64,000 nucleotides of DNA from positions 310,001-374,000 of the forward strand of contig NZ_JBPPLZ010000002.1 in NCBI RefSeq assembly GCF_051535235.1, given 5' to 3'. Positions 8,004-15,803 of the stretch are shown piece after piece. The notes beneath the pieces are model-generated. The model did not search any database. It saw nothing but the letters and a program-made list of their open reading frames with translations, and was not told the origin of the DNA. Position numbers and translations under genes: made by a program. Positions within the stretch are counted from its first letter, which is position 1. Each line of letters begins with the position of its first letter. The DNA comes from Nitrobacter sp051535235. Its GTDB lineage: Bacteria; Pseudomonadota; Alphaproteobacteria; Rhizobiales; Xanthobacteraceae.

Positions 8004-9665
8004 ATGCCAAACCTGCTTCGGCGCTTTGTCTCGGATACGCGCGGCAACTTCGCGATCATGGGCGCCGGATGCATGGTGCTGGTGATCGGCTGCGCCGCGC
8101 TCGGCGTCGACATCGGCTCGATCTATGCCGATCGCCGCAAGTCGCAGAGCGCGGCCGACCTCGCGGCGATCGTCGCCGCGGGCAACATCGGCAAGGCTAG
8201 GAACGCGGCGGCCGCCACGGTGACGGCCAACGGTTATCCGGCGAGCGCGCTGGTCTCGGTCGAACTCGGCACCTATACCGCCAACGCCGCGATTGCCCCG
8301 CGGGCGCGCTTTGCGACGCCGGGAAGTGGAACCGCCAACGCGGCGAGGGTGACGCTGCGCACGCAAACTCCGCTTTACTTCGCGCGCATGTTTACCGGGG
8401 GCAATCACTTCGACATCACCACGCGCGCCACCGCGGCAAGCACCGCGATGGCGTCGTTCGCCATCGGCTCGCGTCTGCTCGCGCTCAACGGCGGCCTGCT
8501 CAATGCGGTGCTCGGCCGCATGTTGGGGACGACTCTGTCGCTGTCGGTGATGGACTATCAGGCGCTGATCGATGCCCACATCGACGCCTTCGATTTCCTC
8601 AACGCGCTGGCGACGCGGCTTGACCTGACCGGCGTCACCTACGATTCCGTGCTGGCGGGCAACGTGAAGGTCGCCGACATCGTGGCGGCGATGCTGAGCG
8701 CGCAACAGGCGGCGAACGGCCTGAACGCGGCGACAGTGGCGCTGTCGAACATCTCGCTGGCGCTTGCCGGGGTGACCACCACCATCGTGCCGGGAACGCT
8801 GATCGACGTCGGCCCCTATTCGGCGATGACGGTTGGCTCGAAACCGAAAACCGGCGTCAGCGCATCGCTGTTCGACCTGTTGTCGGCGACGGGCGCGATC
8901 GCCAACGGCACCAACCAGATCGCGGCGTCCGTCAATCTCGGCCTGCCCGGCATCGCCGCCGTCTCCGTCATGGCGACGATCGGGGAGCATCCTCAAGGCG
9001 CAAGCTGGATGACGGTGGGCACGCAAGGCGCGAGCGCGCATACCGCCCAGACCCGCGTCCTGATATCGATCAGGCTGCTTGGCAGCGGCGCTGTGCCGGC
9101 CGTCAATCTGCCGATCTATGTCGAGGTCGCATCTGGAACAGCAACGCTCGACGGCGTGAGTTGCGGACGCTCGGACGTGACGGCGTCGACCGCCACCCTC
9201 GGCGTCACACCCGGCATCGTCGATGCCTGGATCGGCAACGTCTCGGCGTCCGAGATGACCAACTTCACCAGCAAGCCCGATCCCGGCGCGGCGACGCTGG
9301 TCAATCTCGGTGCGGTCACCGTGACCGGCCGCGCCCATGCCGGCATGGGCAATACCACGCCGACGCCGGTGACCTTCGGTTATGCCGACATCGCCGCACA
9401 GACGAAGAAGACCGTGACCACCACCGATTTCACCTCGTCGCTGACCGCGAGCCTGCTCGGCGATCTTTCGCTCAAGGTCAATGTCGGACCGCTGGGCCTG
9501 CCGGTCCCCGGCCTCGGGCCGGCCGTGACCGGAATCATCGGCGGCGCCACGGCCTCGATCGATCAGGTGCTGGCGCAGGTTTTGGCGACGCTCGGCATCG
9601 GCATCGGGCAGGCCGACGTCTGGGTCTCCGGCATCCGCTGCGACGGCGCGGTGCTGGTGAATTGA
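8004..9665 (+). CDS. TadG-like pilus assembly protein (Flp/Tad family)
   Basis: 553 residues starting at the ATG at 8004 after a GAGGAG ribosome-binding site. The N-terminus has RGNFAIMGAG running into one transmembrane helix (about 15-38), then the GVDIGSIYADRRKSQSAADLAAIVAA segment typical of TadG/putative Flp pilus-assembly proteins. The rest is an Ala/Thr/Gly-rich extracytoplasmic region with beta-strand-like patterns and only two Cys that I noticed near the C-terminus. No von Willebrand A domain was recognisable. The frame is open far upstream of the start, but that overlaps the tadE-like gene and is not coding. Confidence 0.85.
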   Translation: MPNLLRRFVSDTRGNFAIMGAGCMVLVIGCAALGVDIGSIYADRRKSQSAADLAAIVAAGNIGKARNAAAATVTANGYPASALVSVELGTYTANAAIAPRARFATPGSGTANAARVTLRTQTPLYFARMFTGGNHFDITTRATAASTAMASFAIGSRLLALNGGLLNAVLGRMLGTTLSLSVMDYQALIDAHIDAFDFLNALATRLDLTGVTYDSVLAGNVKVADIVAAMLSAQQAANGLNAATVALSNISLALAGVTTTIVPGTLIDVGPYSAMTVGSKPKTGVSASLFDLLSATGAIANGTNQIAASVNLGLPGIAAVSVMATIGEHPQGASWMTVGTQGASAHTAQTRVLISIRLLGSGAVPAVNLPIYVEVASGTATLDGVSCGRSDVTASTATLGVTPGIVDAWIGNVSASEMTNFTSKPDPGAATLVNLGAVTVTGRAHAGMGNTTPTPVTFGYADIAAQTKKTVTTTDFTSSLTASLLGDLSLKVNVGPLGLPVPGLGPAVTGIIGGATASIDQVLAQVLATLGIGIGQADVWVSGIRCDGAVLVN

Positions 9666-9702
9666 GACTCAAGGTCGGATAAGACGCTCTTGCTCCGCTC
9701 CT

Positions 9703-9728
9703 CCCTCTCCCCGTTTACGGGGAGAGGG
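9703..9728. repeat. Perfect 11-bp-arm palindrome (family C)
   Basis: CCCTCTCCCCG, a TTTA loop and CGGGGAGAGGG form a perfect hairpin between the TadG-like gene and hisS, followed by GTGGGGTGAGGGG. There is no T-run, so it is a repeat element rather than a classical terminator, although it could stop or stabilise transcripts. Confidence 0.85.
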
Positions 9729-9826
9729 GTGGGGTGAGGGGCTGTTCGCAAACGAGAGCGCCTTGCCCGGCTGCGCCTCGGCTGATAACCCGGCTGTAAG
9801 TCAATGCTGACTTGCAAACGAGCCCC

Positions 9827-11398
9827 ATGTCCGACAAGAAATCGAAAAAGCCGCAAAAGCTCCGCGCCCGCCTGCCGCGCGGGCTGGAAGATCGCGGCCC
9901 CGCCGCCATCGCCGCTACGCGGCAAATGGTGGAAAAAATCCGCGCGGTCTATGAGCGCTACGGCTTCGAGCCGGTGGAGACGCCGGCTTTTGAATACACC
10001 GACGCGCTCGGCAAATTCCTGCCCGATCAGGACCGGCCCAACGAGGGCGTGTTCTCTTTTCAGGACGACGACGAGCAGTGGATCAGCTTGCGCTACGATC
10101 TCACCGCGCCGCTGGCGCGTTACGTCGCGGAGAATTTCCAGAACCTCGCGCTGCCCTATCGCAGCTATCGCGCCGGCTACGTGTTCCGCAACGAGAAGCC
10201 GGGGCCGGGACGCTTCCGCCAGTTCATGCAGTTCGATGCGGACACCGTCGGCAGCGCGTCGCCCGCCGCCGACGCCGAGATGTGCATGATGGCCGCCGAC
10301 ACCATGGAGGCGCTCGGCATCCCGCGCGGGCAATACGTTGTGAAGGTGAACAACCGCAAGGTGCTCGACGGGGTGCTTGAAAGCATCGGCCTCGGCGGCG
10401 ACGAGAACGCGGGACGGCGGCTGACAGTGCTAAGGGCGATTGATAAGCTGGACCGGTTAGGCGTTGAGGGTGTGCGGCAGTTGCTAGGTGAAGGCCGGAA
10501 GGATGAAAGCGGAGATTTCACGAAGGGCGCGCAACTCAATTCAGATCAGATTCATGGCGTTCTGGCTTTGCTTGGTTCTAAGCCTCAACTGGTTGATGTG
10601 AAATCGCTACAACAGTGGGAGCAAGAAGACTCACTGTTGGAAGGGACATCACTTGCCTTTACTAACCGTGAAACTCTGAAGGTATTTCGAGGCCATTTTT
10701 CTGAGTGTTCTGAAGGAGTCGATGAACTCGAAGCAATTTCTGAGCTTTTCTATTCGAGTAGATATGGCAGCAAACGTATTCTGATCGATCCCTCCGTCGT
10801 GCGCGGCCTCGAATACTACACCGGCCCTGTCTACGAGGTCGAACTGCTGCTCGAGACCAAAGACGACAAGGGCCGCCCGGTGCGGTTCGGCTCGGTCGGC
10901 GGCGGTGGGCGCTATGACGGTCTCGTGTCGCGCTTCCGCGGCGAGCCGGTGCCGGCGACCGGCTTCTCCATCGGCGTGTCGCGGCTGCAGGCGGCGCTCA
11001 CCATGCTTGGCAAGCTGGATACGAAGCCGCAGGCGGGGCCGGTAGTCGTCACCGTGTTCGGCGGCGACATCGCGGGCTACCAGAAGATGGTCGCGGACCT
11101 GCGCAACGCTGGAATCCGCGCTGAACTCTATCTCGGCAACCCGAAACATTCGCTTGGCCAGCAGATGAAATACGCCGACAAGCGCAACTCGCCGTGTGCG
11201 ATCATTCAGGGCACCGACGAGAAGGCCAACGGCAGGGTGCAGATCAAGGACCTGATCGCGGGCGCCGGGCTGACCTCGATCGAGGATCGCACCGAGTATC
11301 TGAAGAAGCAGGCCGAGGCGCAGATCGAGGTCGGCGAAAGCGATCTCGTCGCGGAGGTGCAAAAGCTGCTCGCGCGCCACGGCGTGAGCTGGGGTTAG
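9827..11398 (+). CDS. hisS: Histidyl-tRNA synthetase with a low-G+C internal patch
   Basis: Class II synthetase that charges tRNA-His; 523 residues from the ATG at 9827 (MSDKKSKK). Motif 2 is in YRAGYVFRNEKPGPGRFRQF; the histidine-specific motifs are LEYYTGPVYEVEL and GGGGRYDGL; the C-terminal anticodon-binding domain begins near residue 405. The length is as in alphaproteobacterial relatives. The segment from about 10425 to 10790 (residues about 200-320, the insertion region between motifs 2 and 3) has unusual codon choice and much lower G+C: I counted 81 G/C in 180 bases at 10561-10740, while flanks are clearly G+C-rich. The reading frame is intact. Confidence 0.97.
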   Translation: MSDKKSKKPQKLRARLPRGLEDRGPAAIAATRQMVEKIRAVYERYGFEPVETPAFEYTDALGKFLPDQDRPNEGVFSFQDDDEQWISLRYDLTAPLARYVAENFQNLALPYRSYRAGYVFRNEKPGPGRFRQFMQFDADTVGSASPAADAEMCMMAADTMEALGIPRGQYVVKVNNRKVLDGVLESIGLGGDENAGRRLTVLRAIDKLDRLGVEGVRQLLGEGRKDESGDFTKGAQLNSDQIHGVLALLGSKPQLVDVKSLQQWEQEDSLLEGTSLAFTNRETLKVFRGHFSECSEGVDELEAISELFYSSRYGSKRILIDPSVVRGLEYYTGPVYEVELLLETKDDKGRPVRFGSVGGGGRYDGLVSRFRGEPVPATGFSIGVSRLQAALTMLGKLDTKPQAGPVVVTVFGGDIAGYQKMVADLRNAGIRAELYLGNPKHSLGQQMKYADKRNSPCAIIQGTDEKANGRVQIKDLIAGAGLTSIEDRTEYLKKQAEAQIEVGESDLVAEVQKLLARHGVSWG

Positions 11399-11407
11399 CC
11401 ACGGCCG

Positions 11408-11485
11408 CTGTCATGCCCGCCAACGGGTCCGGCTTCGCCGGCCCGATGACAGGCTCCGGCGGGCATCCAGTATGCCGGAACACTG
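11408..11485. repeat. REP-like palindrome downstream of hisS
   Basis: CTGTCATGCCCGCC is followed by a GTCCGGCTTCGCCGGC hairpin, then a copy of the opposite arm GGCGGGCATCCAGTATGCCGG. It lies in the convergent gap between hisS and the DUF3617 gene. Confidence 0.7.
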
Positions 11486-11580
11486 GACCATGGCGCTGCG
11501 GGTACCGGATCATCCGCCTTCGCGGATGCTGACAAAGAAAATTTGCCTGAAGAACCGCCAGGTACGATGCCATGAGCATT

Positions 11581-11602
11581 TCTCCCCGTAAGGCCGGGGA
11601 GA
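11581..11602. repeat. Short family C palindrome
   Basis: TCTCCCCG, a six-base loop and CGGGGAGA, placed 13 bp beyond the stop codon of the leftward DUF3617 gene. It may act as a transcript-end hairpin, but no T-run follows on either strand. Confidence 0.7.
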
Positions 11603-11615
11603 GATTTGAGCTCCG

Positions 11616-12146
11616 TTACTTCGGCACCATCGACTTGAATTTTTCAAGATCGCGCATGTTCATCTTGAAGCCGCCGGGCATCACCACGTCGCCGGGCTTC
11701 TGACCTTCCTTGCAGGGGCCGGTCCATTTCGCGGCCATCGTGATCTTGCTGTCGCGGGTTCCGAGCCTGCCGCCTTCGCTGCGCGATGTCACGGTCACGG
11801 TATAGGCGGAATTGAAATCGCCGGTGGTTTCGGCATGCGATGTCACGGTCGCGCCCGCCATCATGCAGACCGAATCCATGACATAGCCTGCCGCGGTTTT
11901 CTGAATGTCGCTCTTCGAGCAGTTCTGCTTGGCGGAGGGAGCGAATTCGGAGGTGAACTCGCGGTCCACGGCCTCGCTGGTACATTGCTGGACCGTCACG
12001 TCAGGCATCTTGGCGCCCTCGTGATCGACCTTGATGTCCCATAGTCCGGCCTTGCGCAGCGGCAATTGCATCTCCGCCAATGCCGGTGCCGCCGAGAGAA
12101 GCAGCAGCGGCAAGAAGGGAATCGAAAGTCGAAGAGACCGTCGCAT
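11616..12146 (-). CDS. Secreted DUF3617-family protein
   Basis: 176 residues. A signal peptide ends about ALA24-E (hydrophobic FLPLLLLSAAPALA). The mature part starts LPLRKAGLWDI, the usual opening of DUF3617 (PF12276) proteins, and has four Cys (in VQQCTSE, KQNCSKSD, DSVCMMAG and TGPCKEG), which could form two disulfides. Function unknown; likely periplasmic. I chose the ATG at 12146 because it directly precedes the signal peptide; the longer upstream frame overlaps the next gene. The gene before it on the same strand ends 50 bp upstream, so co-transcription is possible. Confidence 0.85.
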   Translation of the reverse strand: MRRSLRLSIPFLPLLLLSAAPALAEMQLPLRKAGLWDIKVDHEGAKMPDVTVQQCTSEAVDREFTSEFAPSAKQNCSKSDIQKTAAGYVMDSVCMMAGATVTSHAETTGDFNSAYTVTVTSRSEGGRLGTRDSKITMAAKWTGPCKEGQKPGDVVMPGGFKMNMRDLEKFKSMVPK

Positions 12147-12196
12147 CGCAGGCTCCGTCAAAGGATCAGAATTCGCAAACGTGGGATCAGGATCGC

Positions 12197-12487
12197 TCAG
12201 TAGCGCGTCCGCAGCGGAGGCTGGTCGGGCCCGTAGGGCACCCACCGGCAGGCGAACGAGATATAGCCGCCCGGATAGGCCTGGACGCCAAGAATTTTCG
12301 CCACCTTGCCGTAGCGCGCGCAATGATCGACCGCGATCACGCGGACGTCGGCGGTTCCGGCCAGCGCATAGGAGATGATGCCACCGGTGTCGTTGCCCTT
12401 GACCGGTGGCACCCAGTCGGCCCGTGCCGGTCCGCAAACCAGCGCGCCCGTCATCGCCGCCAGCAAAGCCGCTCCGAGCAATCTCAT
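12197..12487 (-). CDS. Small secreted protein, unknown function
   Basis: 96 residues with a clear signal peptide (MRLLGAALLAAM...ARA, cleavage about 23). The mature part has two Cys (DHCARYG and FACRWVPYG) and ends LRTRY. I do not recognise the family. The start at 12487 is favoured by a GGAG six bases upstream; an in-frame ATG four codons earlier lacks that spacing. It is probably co-transcribed with the DUF3617 gene downstream. Three small secreted-protein genes and a secreted RNase lie side by side here, suggesting a periplasmic or extracellular theme but no shared pathway. Confidence 0.72.
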   Translation of the reverse strand: MRLLGAALLAAMTGALVCGPARADWVPPVKGNDTGGIISYALAGTADVRVIAVDHCARYGKVAKILGVQAYPGGYISFACRWVPYGPDQPPLRTRY

Positions 12488-12639
12488 CGTTATCTCCATC
12501 GTTGCCGGTTCAAGTCTAGAACGCCGCGCCGGCCATGAAAAGAACAGCAAGCCGGTCGAAATGGAGTTAGGCGGCGGGTGTTGCCGTGTCGCACTTGACC
12601 TTGTGCGGGCTTCGCGGCACCGTCTCCAGTGGAGTGAAC

Positions 12640-12688
12640 TTGACATTCGCTACCCGCTTTGCAGCAAAATCCGGCAGGCGAATGTCAA
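12640..12688. repeat. Inverted repeat, 11-bp perfect arms (family D)
   Basis: TTGACATTCGC (12640-12650) and its perfect reverse complement GCGAATGTCAA (12678-12688) are separated by 27 bp. Single arms with the same GTGAA..TGACATTC core occur at 13311-13330 and 28511-28531, so it is a repeated element of this genome. Confidence 0.75.
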
Positions 12689-12732
12689 ATTCAAAATTCC
12701 ACTAGAAACCTGATAGTTGCTAGTGATCCTTT

Positions 12733-12785
12733 GATTCTAACATTTGCATGAACTCCCTGCCGCAACGGGCTGCAATGTTAGAATC
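12733..12785. promoter_or_regulatory. Inverted repeat upstream of secreted-protein gene (family E, copy 1)
   Basis: GATTCTAACATTTGCA (12733-12748) faces TGCAATGTTAGAATC (12771-12785), and the arms pair almost perfectly. It ends 36 bp before the start at 12822. A degenerate second copy precedes the RNase T2 gene at a similar distance, which suggests a shared regulatory or mRNA leader element; a mobile repeat is the alternative. Confidence 0.5.
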
Positions 12786-12821
12786 GAACCACTGGCCTCG
12801 GATCACCGGCGGATGCTTCCC

Positions 12822-13277
12822 ATGCGCAACCTTATCACATCCTTGAAGAAAGCCGGCCCTGGCGCGGTGCTCGGCGCAGCGTTGGGACTGTTTGGCGCCC
12901 TGCCGGCGGCGCAGGCCTTCAATTTCCCCGTGTTCGGACCGGGGTACGAGGGACGGTTGCCAGCCTGCGAAGCCGGGCTGCCGGTCATCACGTCGGAGTT
13001 CTGGGAGAAGGAGAACAACTTCTGGAGTTCTCCCCTGCGAATTACGGCCTATGGCAACGTCCATGAAACGGCGTTCCGGCCGTGGCAGTCCGACAACATC
13101 CCGCGCCGCTATTGCACGGCGGACGCGATGGTCAGCGACGGCAAGATCCGCACGGTGCACTATTCCATCATCGAGGATGGCGGGTTTGCCAGCATCGGAC
13201 AGGGCGTCGAGTGGTGCGTTGTCGGCCTCGATCGCAACTGGGCCTACAATCCGGCTTGCCGCGCAGCGCAGCCCTGA
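12822..13277 (+). CDS. Secreted protein of unknown function
   Basis: 151 residues: a signal peptide ending about AAQA32-F, then a 119-residue mature protein with four Cys (LPACEAG, RRYCTAD, EWCVVG, NPACRAA) and many aromatic residues, probably periplasmic with two disulfides. It resembles conserved hypothetical proteins of the Bradyrhizobiaceae in my memory, but I cannot name a domain. The start could also be the ATG at 12813, three codons earlier and next to a GGCGG. The inverted repeat at 12733-12785 lies just upstream. Confidence 0.75.
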   Translation: MRNLITSLKKAGPGAVLGAALGLFGALPAAQAFNFPVFGPGYEGRLPACEAGLPVITSEFWEKENNFWSSPLRITAYGNVHETAFRPWQSDNIPRRYCTADAMVSDGKIRTVHYSIIEDGGFASIGQGVEWCVVGLDRNWAYNPACRAAQP

Positions 13278-13352
13278 GAGCATTCTCCGTCAAATGCAGA
13301 TCCGGTTTGCGGAGTGAATTCGACATTCACGCCCCGCCAAGCCCAAGCCATC

Positions 13353-13406
13353 GATTCTGACATCTGCAAGAAGGCTCGCTGAAATGCGATGCCAATGTTA
13401 GACTTC
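13353..13406. promoter_or_regulatory. Inverted repeat upstream of RNase T2 gene (family E, copy 2)
   Basis: GATTCTGACATCTGCA (13353-13368) matches the left arm of copy 1 at 14 of 16 positions, and TGCCAATGTTAGACTTC (13390-13406) matches the right arm with small changes. It ends 44 bp before the RNase T2 start. The arms still pair, with mismatches. Confidence 0.5.
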
Positions 13407-13450
13407 GGAACAACGGGGCCGGATGTCGGCCGGGCTGGGAGTTTGGCGTC

Positions 13451-14140
13451 ATGAGGTGGGTGTCGCGCGCGGCCGCCGCGTCCGTTCTGTCGTGGCTGAT
13501 CCTGTTTGCGGGGTTGACGCACGGCGCGGCGCAGGACCGTCGCCAGAACGCGCCGGGGGCGTTCGATTTCTACGTGCTGTCGCTGTCGTGGTCGCCGTCG
13601 TTCTGCGCGGCCGCGGCCGAGCGCGGCAACGCCGGGCGTTCGCAGCAGACCCAATGCGGCGGACGGCCGTATTCTTTCGTGGTGCACGGGCTCTGGCCGC
13701 AATACGAGCACGGCTTTCCGGATTATTGCCAGCGTCCCGCGCCCCGGCTCGATCGTCGCATCATGTCCTCGATGCTGGACCTGATGCCGGCCCCCGGCCT
13801 GATCTACAGCGAGTGGGACAAGCACGGCACCTGCTCGGGCCTCGGCGCGCAAGCCTATTTCGAGATCGTCCGCAAGGCCCGCGCCGCGGTGAAGGTGCCT
13901 GCGGAATTCGTCGATCTGTCGGAGCCGAAGAGCATCGCGCCCGATGACATCGAGAGCGCCTTCATCAAGGATAATCCCGGGCTCAGCCACTCCGCGATCG
14001 CGGTGATCTGCGACCGCACCAGGCTCAGCGAGGTGCGCATCTGCATGAACAAGGACCTGCAATTCCGCGCCTGCGAGGAAATCGACCGCCGCGCCTGCCG
14101 CAGGGATCAGGTCGTGCTGCCGCCGGTGCGCGGGGGCTGA
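13451..14140 (+). CDS. Secreted ribonuclease T2 family protein
   Basis: 229 residues with a signal peptide (about 1-27). The two catalytic segments of RNase T2 are intact: CAS-1 FVVHGLWPQ with His79 and CAS-2 SEWDKHGTCS with Glu121 and His125, so it should cleave single-stranded RNA to 2',3'-cyclic phosphate ends outside the cytoplasm. Many Cys support disulfides. The C-terminus is basic (CRRDQ). Bacterial RNase T2 (E. coli RNase I) is periplasmic and scavenges or degrades RNA. No inhibitor gene is visible nearby. The upstream inverted repeat is shared with the preceding gene. Confidence 0.93.
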   Translation: MRWVSRAAAASVLSWLILFAGLTHGAAQDRRQNAPGAFDFYVLSLSWSPSFCAAAAERGNAGRSQQTQCGGRPYSFVVHGLWPQYEHGFPDYCQRPAPRLDRRIMSSMLDLMPAPGLIYSEWDKHGTCSGLGAQAYFEIVRKARAAVKVPAEFVDLSEPKSIAPDDIESAFIKDNPGLSHSAIAVICDRTRLSEVRICMNKDLQFRACEEIDRRACRRDQVVLPPVRGG

Positions 14141-14182
14141 TATTTCGCTCGCTTGTACGCGTGTCGCATCGCCGCCGTAAGA

Positions 14183-14289
14183 CGTCATTGCCGGGCATAG
14201 CCGTTGAACGGCGTCGCTTCCGCTTGCCAATGCCGGCAATCAATCTCCTTTTCGCGAGATGGATGCCCGGATCAAGTGCGGGGCTGACA
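14183..14289. repeat. REP-like repeat between RNase T2 and rlmJ
   Basis: GACGTCATTGCCGGGCAT, then CTTGCCAATGCCGGCAATC, then GATGGATGCCCGGATCAAG and GGGCTGACAG: divergent halves of the family A element. It ends about 40 bp before rlmJ. Confidence 0.65.
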
Positions 14290-14327
14290 GAATTGATTCG
14301 ACCAGCACCAAAAAGAATCCATCGCCC

Positions 14328-15182
14328 ATGAACTACCGCCATGCCTTCCACGCCGGCAACTTCGCCGACGTCATCAAGCACATCGTGCTGGTCCGCATCC
14401 TGATCTACCTGCAGGAGAAGCCGGCGGCGTTCCGCGTCATCGACACCCATGCCGGCGCCGGCATTTACGATCTCGCCGGCGAGGAGGCGGCACGCGGCGG
14501 CGAATGGCTGACCGGCATTGCGCGGCTGATGCAGGCGCGGTTTTCCGACGCGGCCGGCGCGCTGGTCACGCCTTATCTCGATATCGTCAGGGCCTTCAAT
14601 CCGCAGCGCGACCTGCGATCCTATCCGGGGTCGCCGCTGATCGCGCGCGCTCTGCTGCGGCCGCAGGATCGTCTGGTGGCTTGCGAACTCGAACCCGTCG
14701 CCCGCAAGCACCTGATCGGCGCGCTGCGCCGCGACGTCCAGGCCAACGTCGTCGATCTCGACGGCTGGACCGCGCTTTCCGCTTTCGTGCCGCCGAAGGA
14801 GCGGCGCGGACTGGTGCTGATCGATCCGCCGTTCGAGCACAAGGACGAGTTTGACCGGCTGGCGGACGGATTTGCCGCCGCCTTCGCGAAATGGCCGACC
14901 GGCTGCTACATGCTGTGGTATCCGGCGAAAAGACGCCGGGCGACGGATGATCTGGCGCGCAGGGTCGGCGGCGCAGTCGGAGGCGATGCCGACAGATGTC
15001 TGCGGCTTGAATTCAGCGTTATGCCGCAGACGCCGGACGGGCCGCTCACCGCAGCCGGACTCCTGATCGTCAATCCGCCGTGGACGTTGAGGGCTGATTT
15101 GAAGCTCATCCTCCCCGAACTGGAAAAACCGCTGGGCCAGGGTGGCGCCGCCAGGTTCAGGCTGGAGGCGGTCGGGGGTTGA
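14328..15182 (+). CDS. rlmJ: 23S rRNA (adenine-2030-N6)-methyltransferase RlmJ
   Basis: 284 residues. The N-terminal signature MNYRHAFHAGNFADVIKHIV is diagnostic for the RlmJ/YhiR family, which methylates A2030 of 23S rRNA. The SAM-binding motif is VIDTHAGAGIYDL near residue 42 and the catalytic motif IV is LIDPPFEHKDEF near residue 165; LWYPAK follows near residue 200. I chose the ATG at 14328 since the family begins exactly there; an upstream in-frame start would add 23 unrelated residues drawn from the repeat. It is apparently a single-gene unit. Confidence 0.95.
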   Translation: MNYRHAFHAGNFADVIKHIVLVRILIYLQEKPAAFRVIDTHAGAGIYDLAGEEAARGGEWLTGIARLMQARFSDAAGALVTPYLDIVRAFNPQRDLRSYPGSPLIARALLRPQDRLVACELEPVARKHLIGALRRDVQANVVDLDGWTALSAFVPPKERRGLVLIDPPFEHKDEFDRLADGFAAAFAKWPTGCYMLWYPAKRRRATDDLARRVGGAVGGDADRCLRLEFSVMPQTPDGPLTAAGLLIVNPPWTLRADLKLILPELEKPLGQGGAARFRLEAVGG

Positions 15183-15293
15183 GCCGATCCCAACTTGCAA
15201 TTTCGCCGTAGTCAGTTCGGCGGGAACCGTATTAAGCTGCCGCGCTTGCGACCGGCTCATGCCGCCTCCCGCAGGGGCGGCCTGGCGATAACG

Positions 15294-15341
15294 TCTGGAA
15301 TGCAATGCGTCTGGAACGCAATGCCTCTGGAATGCAATGCC
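15294..15341 (+). repeat. Three tandem copies of a 16-bp unit upstream of a cold-shock gene
   Basis: TCTGGAATGCAATGCG, TCTGGAACGCAATGCC and TCTGGAATGCAATGCC follow one another without gaps, 123 bp before the cold-shock gene. It may be a simple tandem duplication or protein-binding sites in the leader or promoter. Confidence 0.85.
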
Positions 15342-15464
15342 GGTCGAGGCAGGCTTGTTTTTCCGGGATGGCTGCAACGGCGGCATCGCCGGGAGTGAAC
15401 GTCAGGTCTCGTCGGCGCGTGGGGACGCGGCGGCGAATGCAATGCGGCGAGAGGAGTTTTGCCG

Positions 15465-15680
15465 ATGGCCATGACTGGAACGGTCAAGTTCTTTAACGGG
15501 GAGCGCGGCTACGGCTTCATCAAGCCAGACGATGGCGGCCGCGACGTATTCGTTCACATCACGGCGGTGGAACAGGCCGGGTTGAAGGAATTGTCCGAAG
15601 GACAGCGCGTCACATTCGAGGTCGAGCCGGACAAGAAGGGCAAGGGCCCCAAGGCGGTCAATCTCGTGATCTCTCCCTGA
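15465..15680 (+). CDS. cspA: Cold-shock domain protein (CspA family)
   Basis: 71 residues, one cold-shock OB-fold domain that binds single-stranded RNA/DNA and melts mRNA structure. RNP1 is KFFNGERGYGFI and RNP2 VFVHITAVE. The ATG at 15465 lies eight bases after GAGGAG; an in-frame TTG two codons earlier and an ATG two codons later are less well placed. The 282-bp upstream region could encode the long structured leader usual for csp genes, but no specific element is recognisable beyond the tandem 16-bp repeat. Confidence 0.95.
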   Translation: MAMTGTVKFFNGERGYGFIKPDDGGRDVFVHITAVEQAGLKELSEGQRVTFEVEPDKKGKGPKAVNLVISP

Positions 15681-15748
15681 CCGGCGGCGGCGCTGCGCGG
15701 CGTTCGTTCTCGCGAAAGGCGCGCGATCGTGGCGCGTTTTCGTCACGC

Positions 15749-15779
15749 AAAAAACTCCCGGCCGCAAGGCCAGGAGTTT
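15749..15779 (-). terminator. Rho-independent terminator of the outer-membrane protein gene
   Basis: Read leftward, AAACTCCTGGCC, a four-base loop and GGCCGGGAGTTT form a 12-bp stem with one mismatch, followed by TTTTT-type run (complement of A's 15749-15754). It lies 25 bp beyond the stop codon of the leftward gene; the hairpin may also serve the convergent cold-shock gene. Confidence 0.9.
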
Positions 15780-15803
15780 GAAGCGTGGTGGTTGCTGTTC
15801 TCG

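Larger units (their letters stand above)
12488..12821. other. Divergent intergenic region rich in inverted repeats
   Basis: No gene seen in these 334 bp between two divergent secreted-protein genes. They hold two distinct inverted repeats (12640-12688 and 12733-12785), and presumably the promoters of both genes. I could not assign -10/-35 boxes with confidence. Confidence 0.6.
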
